A stretch of 64,000 nucleotides of DNA from CANGTU01 sp046336655 (GTDB lineage Bacteria > Bacteroidota > Bacteroidia > Flavobacteriales_D > Sanyastnellaceae): assembly GCA_046336655.1 (NCBI GenBank), contig JBKDGH010000118.1, positions 1 through 64,000 of the forward strand. Direction: 5' to 3'. This document shows positions 41,985 to 50,752 of this stretch, piece by piece (within the stretch, counting starts at the first letter, position 1; every line of letters starts with the position of its first letter). The notes under the pieces were generated by a model that worked only from the letters and a program-made list of their open reading frames with translations, was not told where the DNA came from and did no database searches. Position numbers and translations under genes: made by a program.

Positions 41985-43832
41985 ATGTCAGAAGAAAACA
42001 AAGCAGAGGAGAAGAGAAAGCTGAAGAAAGAGGATATCGGACGCTCTGTGAGGGTGCTCCGGTATCTGCGGCCCCACTGGCTCCCGTTTGCAGTCGGGTT
42101 GTTGCTGCTTGCACTCTCCGCAGTGCTGGTGGTGTTTATCACGGCCCTGCTGGGGTTGCTGCTTGTCCCGGACTACAGTGGTACAATGCCGGGCGGTGCG
42201 ATGAGTCAGTGGTTTATTCAGATCATTCCGATGAAGCCCGAGTGGGGTGCCACAGGAACAACACTCAGCGTGCTAGTGGGATTGCTGATCATTCAGGGCG
42301 TGTTTTCATTCTTTCGGGTGTATCTGTTTTCATACGTCTCAGAACGCGCGATGCTCGCACTGCGCAGTGATACCTTCCGCAACATTATTGCCATGCCCAT
42401 GCAGTTTTTCAACGAGCGGCGGGTGGGTGATCTGGTGAGCCGGATTTCTTCTGATATCACATCCATTCAGGAAACGCTTACCGTAACTATGGCGGAATTT
42501 ATCCGTCAGACCATCATCATCGTGCTGGGTATCGGCTGGCTGGTTTCGCAGTCATACAAGCTCACTCTGGTCATGCTGTGTTCTCTGCCGGTAATCATAG
42601 TACTCATCGCGGTGTTTGGCAGATTTATCCGCAAACTCGGCAAGCAGACTCAGGACAAGGTAGCTGAGTCAGGCATTATCGTGAACGACGCACTCACGGG
42701 CATCATCAATGTGAAGAGTTTTGCTAACGAGACCTTCGAGACATCGAGGTATACCGACAGCGTGCGCAGAATCCGTGATTTCGCAATGAAAAGCGCCGTG
42801 TGGCGAGGCATGTTCGGCACGTTCATCATCATTTTTCTGTTCGGTGCTCTCGGGCTTGTAATGGGAGTTGGCGCATGGCTTCAGCAAACCGGTGAAATGA
42901 GTAAAGAGGTGCTGCCTCAGTTCATCATGGTAACCGGTTTGGTTGCAGGATCCATCGGCGGGCTGGCGGCCCAGATGGGTAGTCTGCAGAGGAGCTTTGG
43001 AACGATCTCGGCGGTGATGGAGCTCCTTGAAATGACTCCGGAACCGCTGGCCCATGAAGCAAAGCGAATCATACCAGGATTCTGCGGCCATATCACGTTT
43101 TCCAACGTGCGGTTTAGTTATCCCTCGCGCAAGGACGTGGAGGTGCTGCGTTCCGTGAGTTTTTCTGTAAAAGAAGGCGAGCAGGTAGCGCTGGTGGGTT
43201 CATCCGGCTCGGGGAAATCCACGATTGCTTCTCTGCTGCTCCGCTTTTACACCCCTGATAGCGGCGAAATCCGCATTGATGATAAACCGCTGGATGGGTA
43301 CGACCTCACCGCTTTAAGAAGTCAAATGGCATATGTTCCTCAGGAAGTTATCCTGTTCGGAGGTACTATTCGTCAAAACATCGCCTACGGCAATCCGGAT
43401 GCAACGGATGACGAAATCAGAGCTGCCGCTGAAAAGGCCAATGCATGGGAATTTATTCAGTCATTCCCTTCAGGTATGGAGACGGTAGTGGGCGAGAGGG
43501 GAATTCAGCTTTCAGGCGGACAGCGTCAGCGCATTGCAATTGCCCGCGCTGTATTGAGGAATCCGGCCATCCTCATTCTGGATGAAGCGACAAGTTCACT
43601 CGACAGCGACAGCGAAAAACTCGTGCAGGCCGCGCTGGATGGCCTGATGAAGGGCAGAACGAGCCTCGTGATTGCGCACCGCCTGTCCACAATTCGCAAT
43701 GCGGACCGCATTGTGGTGCTCGATCAGGGACAGGTCCGGGAATCGGGCACGCACGCCGAACTGATGGCTCTTTCCGACGGCACATATCGCCGATTGGTGG
43801 AACTGCAGTACGAAAGTGATCAGTCAGCGTGA
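41985..43832 (+). CDS. MsbA-like ABC exporter (fused membrane and ATPase domains)
   Basis: This 615-residue half-transporter is expected to act as a homodimer. Six transmembrane segments occupy about residues 28-320, including an EAA-like region (FNERRVGDLVSRISSDITSIQ). The ATPase domain has Walker A GSSGSGKST (near 405), the Q-loop VPQEVILFGG, signature LSGGQRQR (near 508), Walker B ILILDEATSSLD and H-loop IAHRLST. It is of the lipid A/lipid flippase type and may flip lipids or glycolipids; the substrate is not determined. A -7-like TACTTTCG (41957-41964, one mismatch) lies 20 bases upstream of the ATG. Confidence 0.93.
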   Translation: MSEENKAEEKRKLKKEDIGRSVRVLRYLRPHWLPFAVGLLLLALSAVLVVFITALLGLLLVPDYSGTMPGGAMSQWFIQIIPMKPEWGATGTTLSVLVGLLIIQGVFSFFRVYLFSYVSERAMLALRSDTFRNIIAMPMQFFNERRVGDLVSRISSDITSIQETLTVTMAEFIRQTIIIVLGIGWLVSQSYKLTLVMLCSLPVIIVLIAVFGRFIRKLGKQTQDKVAESGIIVNDALTGIINVKSFANETFETSRYTDSVRRIRDFAMKSAVWRGMFGTFIIIFLFGALGLVMGVGAWLQQTGEMSKEVLPQFIMVTGLVAGSIGGLAAQMGSLQRSFGTISAVMELLEMTPEPLAHEAKRIIPGFCGHITFSNVRFSYPSRKDVEVLRSVSFSVKEGEQVALVGSSGSGKSTIASLLLRFYTPDSGEIRIDDKPLDGYDLTALRSQMAYVPQEVILFGGTIRQNIAYGNPDATDDEIRAAAEKANAWEFIQSFPSGMETVVGERGIQLSGGQRQRIAIARAVLRNPAILILDEATSSLDSDSEKLVQAALDGLMKGRTSLVIAHRLSTIRNADRIVVLDQGQVRESGTHAELMALSDGTYRRLVELQYESDQSA

Positions 43833-43853
43833 TTCCGGTATGTGGCGCTGACC

Positions 43854-43861
43854 TATTTTTG
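43854..43861 (+). promoter_or_regulatory. -7 box (TATTTTTG) abutting the gmd start codon
   Basis: This is an exact TAnnTTTG match whose G is only five bases before the ATG of gmd. If it is used, the transcript would begin at or next to the ATG and be leaderless. No clear -33 TTG was seen. Confidence 0.5.
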
Positions 43862-43866
43862 ACCAA

Positions 43867-44955
43867 ATGAAGAAAAGAGCTCTCATCACCGGAATTACCG
43901 GTCAGGATGGTGCATACCTCGCTGAACTGCTCCTCTCCAAGGGATATGAAGTCCACGGTGTAAAACGGCGCAGTTCATTGTTTAATACCGATCGCATCGA
44001 TCACCTCTATAAAGACCAGCACGAGTCAGGCGTCAACATGTTTCTCCACTACGGTGACATGACCGACAGCACCAACCTGATCCGGCTGGTTCAAGAGACG
44101 GAGCCGGATGAGATTTATAATCTGGCAGCACAAAGCCACGTGCATGTGTCGTTTGAAACGCCGGAGTATACCGCTAATGCGGATGCTACCGGTGCCCTCC
44201 GGTTGCTCGAAGCCATCCGCATTTTAAAACTCGAAAAGAAAACGCGTTTTTATCAGGCGTCAACCAGTGAATTGTACGGACTTGTTCAGGCCGTTCCTCA
44301 GGATGAAAACACACCGTTTTATCCGCGAAGTCCTTACGCAGTGGCCAAGCTTTATGCCTACTGGATTACACGCAACTACCGTGAGGCATATGGCATGTTC
44401 GCCTGCAATGGAATATTGTTCAATCACGAATCACCACTGCGCGGAGAGACTTTTGTAACGCGAAAAATTACCCGCGCTGCGGCTAAGATCAAACTCGCAT
44501 TGCAGGATAAACTCTTTCTCGGAAATCTCGATGCACAGCGAGACTGGGGCCATGCGCGCGATTATGTGCAGGGCATGTGGCTGATGATGCAGCAAGAACA
44601 GGCTGATGATTTTGTGCTTGCCACAGGAGAAACACACACCGTGCGCAGATTCTGTGAACTCTCCTTCCAAAATCTCGGAATCACGATTGAATGGAAGGGC
44701 AGCGGGGTGGAGGAGAAAGGACTGGATGCAGCCAGCGGCAAAATCTTGATTGAAGTTGATCCGCGCTACTTCCGACCCACTGAAGTGGAACTGCTGATCG
44801 GTAATCCGGCAAAGGCGAAGCACATTCTGGGATGGAAACACACCTGCACGCTGGAGCAACTGGTTGCTGAAATGGTCAAGGCTGACCTCGATTTGTTTAC
44901 ACGGGATCAATACCTCAAAGACGGTGGGCACAAAGTAATGAACTACCACGAATAG
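43867..44955 (+). CDS. gmd: GDP-mannose 4,6-dehydratase
   Basis: This 362-residue SDR enzyme makes GDP-4-keto-6-deoxy-mannose, the precursor of GDP-fucose, rhamnose or perosamine. Signatures are the NADP loop GITGQDGAYLAELL (about 7-20), VKRRSSLFNTDRIDHLY, the catalytic STSELYG with Thr/Glu, YAVAKLYA (Tyr-x3-Lys), FNHESPLRGETFVTRKI and RDWGHARDYVQGMW. Length and residues are standard. It is not next to the glycan operon at 22.7-31.4 kb but probably supplies a sugar for surface polysaccharide. A PlsC-like gene follows after four bases. Confidence 0.97.
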   Translation: MKKRALITGITGQDGAYLAELLLSKGYEVHGVKRRSSLFNTDRIDHLYKDQHESGVNMFLHYGDMTDSTNLIRLVQETEPDEIYNLAAQSHVHVSFETPEYTANADATGALRLLEAIRILKLEKKTRFYQASTSELYGLVQAVPQDENTPFYPRSPYAVAKLYAYWITRNYREAYGMFACNGILFNHESPLRGETFVTRKITRAAAKIKLALQDKLFLGNLDAQRDWGHARDYVQGMWLMMQQEQADDFVLATGETHTVRRFCELSFQNLGITIEWKGSGVEEKGLDAASGKILIEVDPRYFRPTEVELLIGNPAKAKHILGWKHTCTLEQLVAEMVKADLDLFTRDQYLKDGGHKVMNYHE

Positions 44956-44959
44956 ACGG

Positions 44960-46315
44960 ATGTCGGCAGATCACTTTCACACCCGAAGAAACTCCCTGCT
45001 TTATGCTGTGCTGAGGCCATTGGTCAAGGCAGGCGTATTGCTGTTTCATCGGAAGATTGTCATCGGCGGCGCGCACCATTTGCCTGCGGATGGTCCGGTA
45101 CTGCTCGTTGCGAATCATCAGAATGCAATGCTCGATCCGGTGATTCTATGCGTGTTGTTCAACAGACAATTGCACTGGCTCACCCGCTCCGATGTGTTCG
45201 CCAACCCCACCGTGCGCAGGATTCTGTACCAGTTCAATATGCTCCCCGTGTACCGCGAGCGCGACAGAGCGCGTATACCCGATTGGTCAGAGCGCAATCA
45301 CCGGACGTTTGACACCTGCTATGCGAGGTGGAAGGAAAATGCTGTGGTGGCAATGTTTCCCGAAGGAACACACCGCGGCAAAAAACAGTTGCATCTCCCG
45401 CTGAAAAAGGGTGCCGCGCGCCTGGTATTCGGCGCTGCCAAAAGCGGTGTTCCGATGTCTGCTTTTCGTATCGTGCCCGTCGGAATCGATTACAGCGATT
45501 ATTTCAAGGCAGGCGGCAAGCTCATCGTGAGCATCGGCAAGCCATTGGCTGTGACTGACATTCTGAATGACTATTCAAACGATGAGACCAGTGGCGGCAA
45601 TCAGCTCACTGAAGAGATTCAACAGGCGCTGACTTCCGAGATGATAGACATTCGCGCGGGACATGATTACGATGAGTACATGGCATTGCGCGGTCTGAGC
45701 GAAGAATTATCTGGAAAGAAGGATGACCACCAGCGCCTGCAATGGTATCTCGAAGTACTCAACTACCTCCATCACCGCGCGGACGATGAAGACAAGCAGC
45801 TTATCAGGGATTACGTGCATGCCACCAGGCGTCTGAAGCTGGATGAAACAGGGATTTCATTTGCGTCGGAAGCTGCCGCAACGCGCTTCGCGGCAGTGCT
45901 ATTCCTGTGGCTGGTGTTTCCGGTACGCACCGTTGCCCGACTCATTTGGATGCCCTTCACGTCTCTCGTGGAATGGGTTATTTCTACCCGCATTAAGGAT
46001 GCTCTGTTCTTTAATTCAATCCGTTTGAGCGCATGGACGTTTGTGGCACCACTCTACGCAGCTCTGCTCGCATTGCTCACTTATATGTTTACCTGCAACC
46101 TCTCGTTCGTACTCTTCATTATTCTCACATTGACCGTTGGCGGATGGCTCACCTTGAAATGGAATCACTTGTTTCATCTCGTGCGCAAGAGCCGTCGGTT
46201 CCGTCTGGTGAGCAAATCACCCGGAAGAGAGATGCAGGAGTGGAATGAGCTGCGTGCACTTCTTTCAAAAAATCTACGACACTGGCATGAAGAAAGTTCC
46301 AAAGCCCGCCGTTAA
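44960..46315 (+). CDS. PlsC-like 1-acyl-glycerol-3-phosphate acyltransferase with C-terminal membrane part
   Basis: The product is 451 residues. The acyltransferase domain occupies the first ~230 residues, with the catalytic NHQNAMLD (NH-x4-D), VFANPTVRRILYQF, MFPEGTH and VPVGIDYSDY motifs. The C-terminal half is unusual for PlsC: a helical region of ~90 residues followed by two to three hydrophobic segments (around 310-330, 350-375 and 378-400) and a basic tail. Such longer forms occur in Bacteroidota. It probably acylates lysophosphatidic acid or a related lipid at the inner membrane. It overlaps the VOC gene by 29 bases if my start for that gene is right. Confidence 0.88.
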   Translation: MSADHFHTRRNSLLYAVLRPLVKAGVLLFHRKIVIGGAHHLPADGPVLLVANHQNAMLDPVILCVLFNRQLHWLTRSDVFANPTVRRILYQFNMLPVYRERDRARIPDWSERNHRTFDTCYARWKENAVVAMFPEGTHRGKKQLHLPLKKGAARLVFGAAKSGVPMSAFRIVPVGIDYSDYFKAGGKLIVSIGKPLAVTDILNDYSNDETSGGNQLTEEIQQALTSEMIDIRAGHDYDEYMALRGLSEELSGKKDDHQRLQWYLEVLNYLHHRADDEDKQLIRDYVHATRRLKLDETGISFASEAAATRFAAVLFLWLVFPVRTVARLIWMPFTSLVEWVISTRIKDALFFNSIRLSAWTFVAPLYAALLALLTYMFTCNLSFVLFIILTLTVGGWLTLKWNHLFHLVRKSRRFRLVSKSPGREMQEWNELRALLSKNLRHWHEESSKARR

Positions 46316-47357
46316 CGGCCTTCAGCACATCGGCCTCGCTGTGCAGGATATGGATCACTCCCTGCGGTTTTTTCGCAAATTCATCGGGTTGGACATTCCT
46401 TTTTTTGATTCGGTAGCGCCGGCACCGTTGATGCGGGTATACACCCGGGATAAGGTGATTACCAAGCGCGCCAGTATGGTTATGAATTTGGCCGGAGGAG
46501 CGGCGATGGAGGTGATTCGCCCGACCTCGTTCGAACCGGTTAAACCATCTTCGGAGACACAGGCAGGGGATATCGGAATCTTCATGGTACAAGTAAAATG
46601 TCCTGACGTAAATGCCGCTCATGTCCACTGCCTGAGTCAGGCACCTGAAAGTACCTCGGCACTTAGTAATGATCCTTCAGGTAATCCTTCGTTTATTCTG
46701 CGTGACCCCGACGGACATTTCTTTCAGTTTGTTCAGTCTGCCGGATGGTATACCACGCCGCGCTGTCACTCGGGCGGCTTGCGCGGACCAGTGGTGGGTG
46801 TGACCGATATCGAACGATCACTCGGTTTGTATCAGAAGCAACTTGGCTATGATAAAGTAGTCTATGACCGCACAGGTACTTTTGATGATCTTGCTTCCTT
46901 GCCTGGCGGTAAAGGCACGTTCAGAAGAGTACTGCTCATGCAGTCACAGCCGCCGCGGGGCGGATTCGCCCGTGTTACCGGTAACACAACAATTGAGTTG
47001 GTGCAGGCCACAGACCGCACACCAGCCCGCATTTTCAAAGGCCGTATCTGGGGAGATACAGGCTTTGTGCACATTGGTTTCGATGTAAAGGGCATGACAG
47101 CATTGGGCGAATCATTAAGCCAGGCGGGATTTACATTCCGGTGCGATAGCAAACACGTGCTGGATATGGGCAATACCCGCGTGCACTGCACCTACATTGA
47201 TGATCCTGACGGAACACTCATAGAGCTGATTGAGGTCTATAAAGTTCCGATTGTGGAGAAGTGGGGCATTTTTCTGAATGTGGAAAAACGCGATCCTGAA
47301 AAGCCATTGCCCGATTACTTACTAAAGGCACTGCGCTTCAGTCGCATCAAAGACTGA
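46287..47357 (+). CDS. two-domain VOC (glyoxalase/dioxygenase superfamily) protein
   Basis: This is 356 residues from the ATG at 46287 (MKKVPKPAVNGLQHIGLAVQDM); the frame continues upstream, but VOC homology begins here. Two beta-alpha-beta VOC units follow one another. The first (about 10-155) has LQHIGLAVQDMDHSLRFFRKFIGLD and FILRDPDGHFFQFVQ. The second (about 165-335) has GVTDIERSLGLYQKQLGY, FVHIGFDV and TYIDDPDGTLIELIE. His and Glu residues at the expected metal positions are present. It may be a glyoxalase-like lyase, isomerase or dioxygenase; the substrate is unknown. It converges with the next SDR gene, one base apart. Confidence 0.85.
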   Translation: MKKVPKPAVNGLQHIGLAVQDMDHSLRFFRKFIGLDIPFFDSVAPAPLMRVYTRDKVITKRASMVMNLAGGAAMEVIRPTSFEPVKPSSETQAGDIGIFMVQVKCPDVNAAHVHCLSQAPESTSALSNDPSGNPSFILRDPDGHFFQFVQSAGWYTTPRCHSGGLRGPVVGVTDIERSLGLYQKQLGYDKVVYDRTGTFDDLASLPGGKGTFRRVLLMQSQPPRGGFARVTGNTTIELVQATDRTPARIFKGRIWGDTGFVHIGFDVKGMTALGESLSQAGFTFRCDSKHVLDMGNTRVHCTYIDDPDGTLIELIEVYKVPIVEKWGIFLNVEKRDPEKPLPDYLLKALRFSRIKD

Positions 47358-47358
47358 A

Positions 47359-48156
47359 TCACCGCGGCGATTGCTTTCGAATAATCGACCTGAACAACTT
47401 CGGAAAGAAGCGGTGTAGCCAGAGCGCATTCAGTTCTTTCCCGCCCACTCCGAATTCTTCTTTTCCTGAAAGTGCGCTTTTTAGTATCAGCTCTGCGCAC
47501 TTTGCCGCAGGCATTCCTTTCGCCTGATTGGGATCCATTTCTCCGCTTGCGTTGCCGTGCGCATCTACTGCATGCGCTGAAATATCCGTGGCTATGAAGC
47601 CGGGAGTGACCAGCGCCACACGTAAGCCTTTGGACTCATTTTCGAGACGCAGCGTTTCAAAGAATCCGTGCAATGCATGCTTGCTTGCGGCGTAGGCAGA
47701 ACGCTCGTAGAAGCCCCATTTACCTGCGAGACTGCTTATGACGATGAGCAGACCGCCCCCGTTTTTCAGCATATCAGGTACAATGCGCTTGGTGAGTTCG
47801 ACCGGACCGAAATAATTCACATCCATCAGCAACCGGTCTATTTCCATGGGTGTGTCAAGCGCATACGAGCGCTGGCTTCTTCCACCGTTGTGAATCACGA
47901 TATCGGGCACTTTGGCCTCTGTACGGACGCGAGATACTGCGTGTTCAATGGATTGAACCGATGCGAGATCCATAGGTACTACCGTGACCTCCTTTGCTCC
48001 TGCGCAACGCGATTTGACCCGCTCAAGAGCGTCCTCATTGCGGGCAGATAGCAGGAGCGCCGCCCCGCGGCGTGAACACGCATACGCCAGTTGTTCGCCG
48101 ATACCGGAGCTCGCCCCCGTAATCCACACGAGGCGTGAGGAGAGATCTGTGTTCAT
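47359..48156 (-). CDS. SDR family oxidoreductase (DHRS7-like)
   Basis: This 265-residue classical short-chain dehydrogenase shows TGASSGIGEQLAYA (about 14-27), SARNEDALERV, the IHNGG motif, ISSLAGKWGF with the catalytic Ser, YAASKHALHGFF (Tyr-x3-Lys) and VTPGFIATDISAHA. The C-terminal tail (LNALWLHRFFPKLFRSIIRKQ) is amphipathic and could attach to membrane, as in the DHRS7/DltE-like group. The substrate is not known. Its start is about 30 bases from the three TTAA elements that precede the response regulator, so it might share their control. Confidence 0.9.
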   Translation of the reverse strand: MNTDLSSRLVWITGASSGIGEQLAYACSRRGAALLLSARNEDALERVKSRCAGAKEVTVVPMDLASVQSIEHAVSRVRTEAKVPDIVIHNGGRSQRSYALDTPMEIDRLLMDVNYFGPVELTKRIVPDMLKNGGGLLIVISSLAGKWGFYERSAYAASKHALHGFFETLRLENESKGLRVALVTPGFIATDISAHAVDAHGNASGEMDPNQAKGMPAAKCAELILKSALSGKEEFGVGGKELNALWLHRFFPKLFRSIIRKQSPR

Positions 48157-48186
48157 TTGCGTTTAATTTTGATTACATCCGTAAGG

Positions 48187-48216
48187 TTAAGGCATCATTA
48201 ACCTGAACTTAACCTG
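48187..48216 (+). promoter_or_regulatory. three TTAA elements at exact 11-bp spacing, PhoB/PhoP-box-like operator
   Basis: TTAA occurs at 48187, 48198 and 48209, 11 bases apart each time; the last two are parts of identical nine-base units TTAACCTGA. Direct repeats with 11-bp period are how PhoB/OmpR-class regulators bind DNA, and TTAACA-type units form the PhoP box of Bacillus. The array ends eight bases before the -7 box of the response regulator, overlapping the -33 zone, so self-regulation is plausible. GGTTAA...TTAACC also forms an inverted repeat here. Confidence 0.5.
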
Positions 48217-48224
48217 ACGCAAGG

Positions 48225-48232
48225 TAAATTTG
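48225..48232 (+). promoter_or_regulatory. -7 box (TAAATTTG) for the two-component genes
   Basis: This is an exact TAnnTTTG match 33 bases before the response regulator ATG at 48266. It lies directly downstream of the 11-bp periodic TTAA array. Confidence 0.6.
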
Positions 48233-48265
48233 TGCGGTAATAATGGTGCATTATCCGAAGGAATC

Positions 48266-48943
48266 ATGAGAAAACCGAAAATACTGTTGGTAGATGATGA
48301 GCAGGACATTCTCGAAATGATCGCCTTCAATCTCGAACGTGAAGGTTTTGAAGTGTTCACCGCTCCGAACGGAAGAAAAGCCCTGGAGGTTGCTGAGGCC
48401 AACATACCCGATCTCGTGTTACTGGATGTGATGATGCCTGAAATGGACGGTATGGAAACCTGCCGTGAGATGAGGGATAATCCGCAGCTGAAAAATGTGA
48501 GAATTGCATTCCTCACAGCGCGCAATGAAGATTACAGTCAGATTGCCGGATTCGATGCCGGCGCTGATGATTACATCTCAAAGCCCATCAAGCCCAGGGT
48601 GCTTATTTCACGGGTCAAGGCTTTGCTTCGCCGGCCAGCCGGAGGTGAATCAGGTCCGGATCTTGCGGATACTGCAGGTATTGTCATCGATAAGGAGCGT
48701 TACGTGGTGTATAAGGACGGCGAACAACTCTCGCTGCCAAAGAAGGAGTTTGAGCTCCTTGCATTGCTTACTTCTGCGCCTGGACGGGTGTTTACCCGCG
48801 AAAATATTTTATCCAGCGTATGGGGCAATGACGTGATTGTTGGTGACCGTACCATTGATGTGCACATTCGGAAACTGCGGGAAAAACTCGGAGACGATTA
48901 TTTTAAGACCGTAAAGGGAGTGGGGTATAAATTTGAACCGTGA
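48266..48943 (+). CDS. PhoB-like response regulator
   Basis: This is 225 residues from the ATG at 48266 (MRKPKILLVDDEQDILEM); the frame from 48230 would start in the promoter. The receiver domain has the acidic pair DDE, phospho-acceptor Asp54 in VLLDVMMPEMDG, the switch Thr in FLTARNE and YISKPIKP with the conserved Lys. A winged-helix OmpR/PhoB effector follows (PKKEFELLALLTSAPGRVFTRE...VDVHIRKLREKLG-like segment, ending VKGVGYKFEP). It is a DNA-binding transcription factor paired with the kinase gene that overlaps its stop. A phosphate-response role is inferred from the kinase type and the upstream box; no transport genes are nearby to confirm it. Confidence 0.93.
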   Translation: MRKPKILLVDDEQDILEMIAFNLEREGFEVFTAPNGRKALEVAEANIPDLVLLDVMMPEMDGMETCREMRDNPQLKNVRIAFLTARNEDYSQIAGFDAGADDYISKPIKPRVLISRVKALLRRPAGGESGPDLADTAGIVIDKERYVVYKDGEQLSLPKKEFELLALLTSAPGRVFTRENILSSVWGNDVIVGDRTIDVHIRKLREKLGDDYFKTVKGVGYKFEP

Positions 48944-49986
48944 AAGCGGAACGTACTCCCGGTGGAGTGGCTCTGGCCTCTGCACTGCTCATCACCACAC
49001 TCACTGCTGTCTCTTACACAGCAACAGTCTATTTTCTTGATCACAATCTGGAGTGGATATGGGTAGCTATACTGATAGTACTCGGATTTCCCATTTCGTA
49101 CTTCACCATTCACTTCTTCATCGAAAAGTTTCTTTACCATAAGGTAAAAATCATATACAAGACCATCCACCAACTCAAGTCACGGGGCGAACGCACACGA
49201 ATCAGCATGAGTTCGGACGTGCTCGGACAGATCAATCAGGAAGTAGCGGACTGGGCCGAAGAGCGCATCCGGGAAGTAAAAACCCTGCAAGCGACAGATA
49301 ATTTCCGTCGTGACTTCATCGGCAATCTGGCCCATGAGTTAAAAACCCCGCTGTTCACCATCCAGGGTTATCTCGAAACGCTGATTGAAGGTGACCTCGA
49401 GGATCGGGAAACCATTCGCAAGTTTCTCGAGAAGGCGAATTCGAGTTGCGAGCGTCTTTCGGATCTGATCAAGGACCTCGATCAGATTACACGGTTTGAA
49501 AGTGGAAATATGCCGCTGAAGTTATCGCGGTTTGATATTGTGGAATTGTCCCGAATGTGCATTGAAAGCCTCGATCAGCGGGCAAGGGAGAAGAACATCA
49601 AACTTACTCTTCGCAACCAGAACGAGCGGCCGATTTACGTCAACGCAGACAAAGGCCGGATCGAACAGGTTATTCTCAACCTGCTGATCAACAGCATTTC
49701 CTACGGCCGGGAGGGAGGTGAAACGCGTATCCGCTTTTACGATATGGCCGACAATATTCTCATCGAGGTGGCGGATGATGGAATCGGCATGGCTAAACAC
49801 CACCTGGCACGGGTATTTGAGCGGTTTTACCGCGTGGATACGAGCAGAAGCAGGAATGAGGGTGGCTCGGGGCTCGGACTTGCCATCTGCAAACACATCA
49901 TCGAAAGCCATAAGCAGACCATCGACGTGAGAAGTACCGAAGGTGTGGGAAGCACGTTTGCGTTTACGCTTCAAAAGGCAGCGTAA
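48940..49986 (+). CDS. PhoR-like sensor histidine kinase
   Basis: The 348-residue kinase starts with GTG that overlaps the regulator stop (GTGA). Two membrane helices near 9-30 and 38-62 leave almost no periplasmic loop, so the signal may be sensed in the membrane or through partner proteins. A HAMP-like linker precedes the DHp helix with phospho-acceptor His132 in GNLAHELKTPL, then the ATPase domain: N box (VILNLLINSISYG), G1 VADDGIGM, F box VFERFYRVD and G2 GGSGLGLAI. It has no PAS domain, unlike many PhoR proteins. The last 16 bases overlap the convergent MBL gene. Confidence 0.93.
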   Translation: MKAERTPGGVALASALLITTLTAVSYTATVYFLDHNLEWIWVAILIVLGFPISYFTIHFFIEKFLYHKVKIIYKTIHQLKSRGERTRISMSSDVLGQINQEVADWAEERIREVKTLQATDNFRRDFIGNLAHELKTPLFTIQGYLETLIEGDLEDRETIRKFLEKANSSCERLSDLIKDLDQITRFESGNMPLKLSRFDIVELSRMCIESLDQRAREKNIKLTLRNQNERPIYVNADKGRIEQVILNLLINSISYGREGGETRIRFYDMADNILIEVADDGIGMAKHHLARVFERFYRVDTSRSRNEGGSGLGLAICKHIIESHKQTIDVRSTEGVGSTFAFTLQKAA

Positions 49987-50624
49987 GTGGCGCTCACAAA
50001 CGGGTTGGTGTGCTTTTCATGCCCCACAGTCGTTTCCGGGCCATGCCCCGGCAGTATCACAAACTCTTCCGGCAACGTGTACATCTTTTCACGGATGCTC
50101 TTCACCAGCTGCGCAGCATCGCACAGCGGCAGATCCGTGCGCCCTACGCTGCCCAGAAACAGCACATCTCCCGAGAATACTCGCCCCATTCCGTAATGCA
50201 CAAATGCCACGTGTCCGGGGGAATGTCCCGGCACATCAAGCACCTTGAATTCCATATCGCCGGCCGAGACAACATCTCCTTCGCTGACGAACTGATCGGG
50301 CAATGGTGACTCGCGGTAAGGTACGTCCCACATCAGGCTGGCGGATGGCGCCCGCTCCAGCATGGGAAGTTCATTCCTGGAGGCAATCAGTGGCACAGAA
50401 TAGCGTTCCTTGCAGGATTTGTTTCCGAGAATGTGATCCAGATGGCAGTGCGTATTCAGAATAAATTTCGGGGTGTATCCCGCATGTTCGATGAAGCCGA
50501 AGAGGAAGTTGTCTTCCTGCTCATCCAGCATGCCGGGATCAATGATGACACAGCAGCCATCCGCATCCGCCGCGATATAGGTGTTTTCCTGAAAAGGGTT
50601 GAAGGTGAACACATGGATTTTCAT
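49971..50624 (-). CDS. MBL-fold metallo-hydrolase (glyoxalase II-like)
   Basis: This is 217 residues from the ATG at 50624 (MKIHVFTFNPFQENTYI). The zinc motif is T-H59-C-H61-L-D63-H64, followed by DVPGHSPGHVAFV, VFSGDVLFLGSVGRTDL and a final LPGHGPETTVGHEKHTNPF, the full set for a glyoxalase II-like or persulfide-dioxygenase-like hydrolase. It is cytoplasmic. A -7-like CATCTTTG (50629-50636, minus strand, one mismatch) ends four bases before the ATG, another possible leaderless arrangement. It converges with the kinase gene, overlapping it by 16 bases. Confidence 0.92.
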   Translation of the reverse strand: MKIHVFTFNPFQENTYIAADADGCCVIIDPGMLDEQEDNFLFGFIEHAGYTPKFILNTHCHLDHILGNKSCKERYSVPLIASRNELPMLERAPSASLMWDVPYRESPLPDQFVSEGDVVSAGDMEFKVLDVPGHSPGHVAFVHYGMGRVFSGDVLFLGSVGRTDLPLCDAAQLVKSIREKMYTLPEEFVILPGHGPETTVGHEKHTNPFVSATYAAF

Positions 50625-50752
50625 GGTGCAAAGATGAGCGAACACAAGTGGGGAGTAGCATGCACTTATTGTATTGTGTTGAAAGAGTCCTCGCAGCGCT
50701 ATGAGCCTTGCCGAGCCGCTTCGTCGATTATCTTTACCGGACCGCAGCCCGC

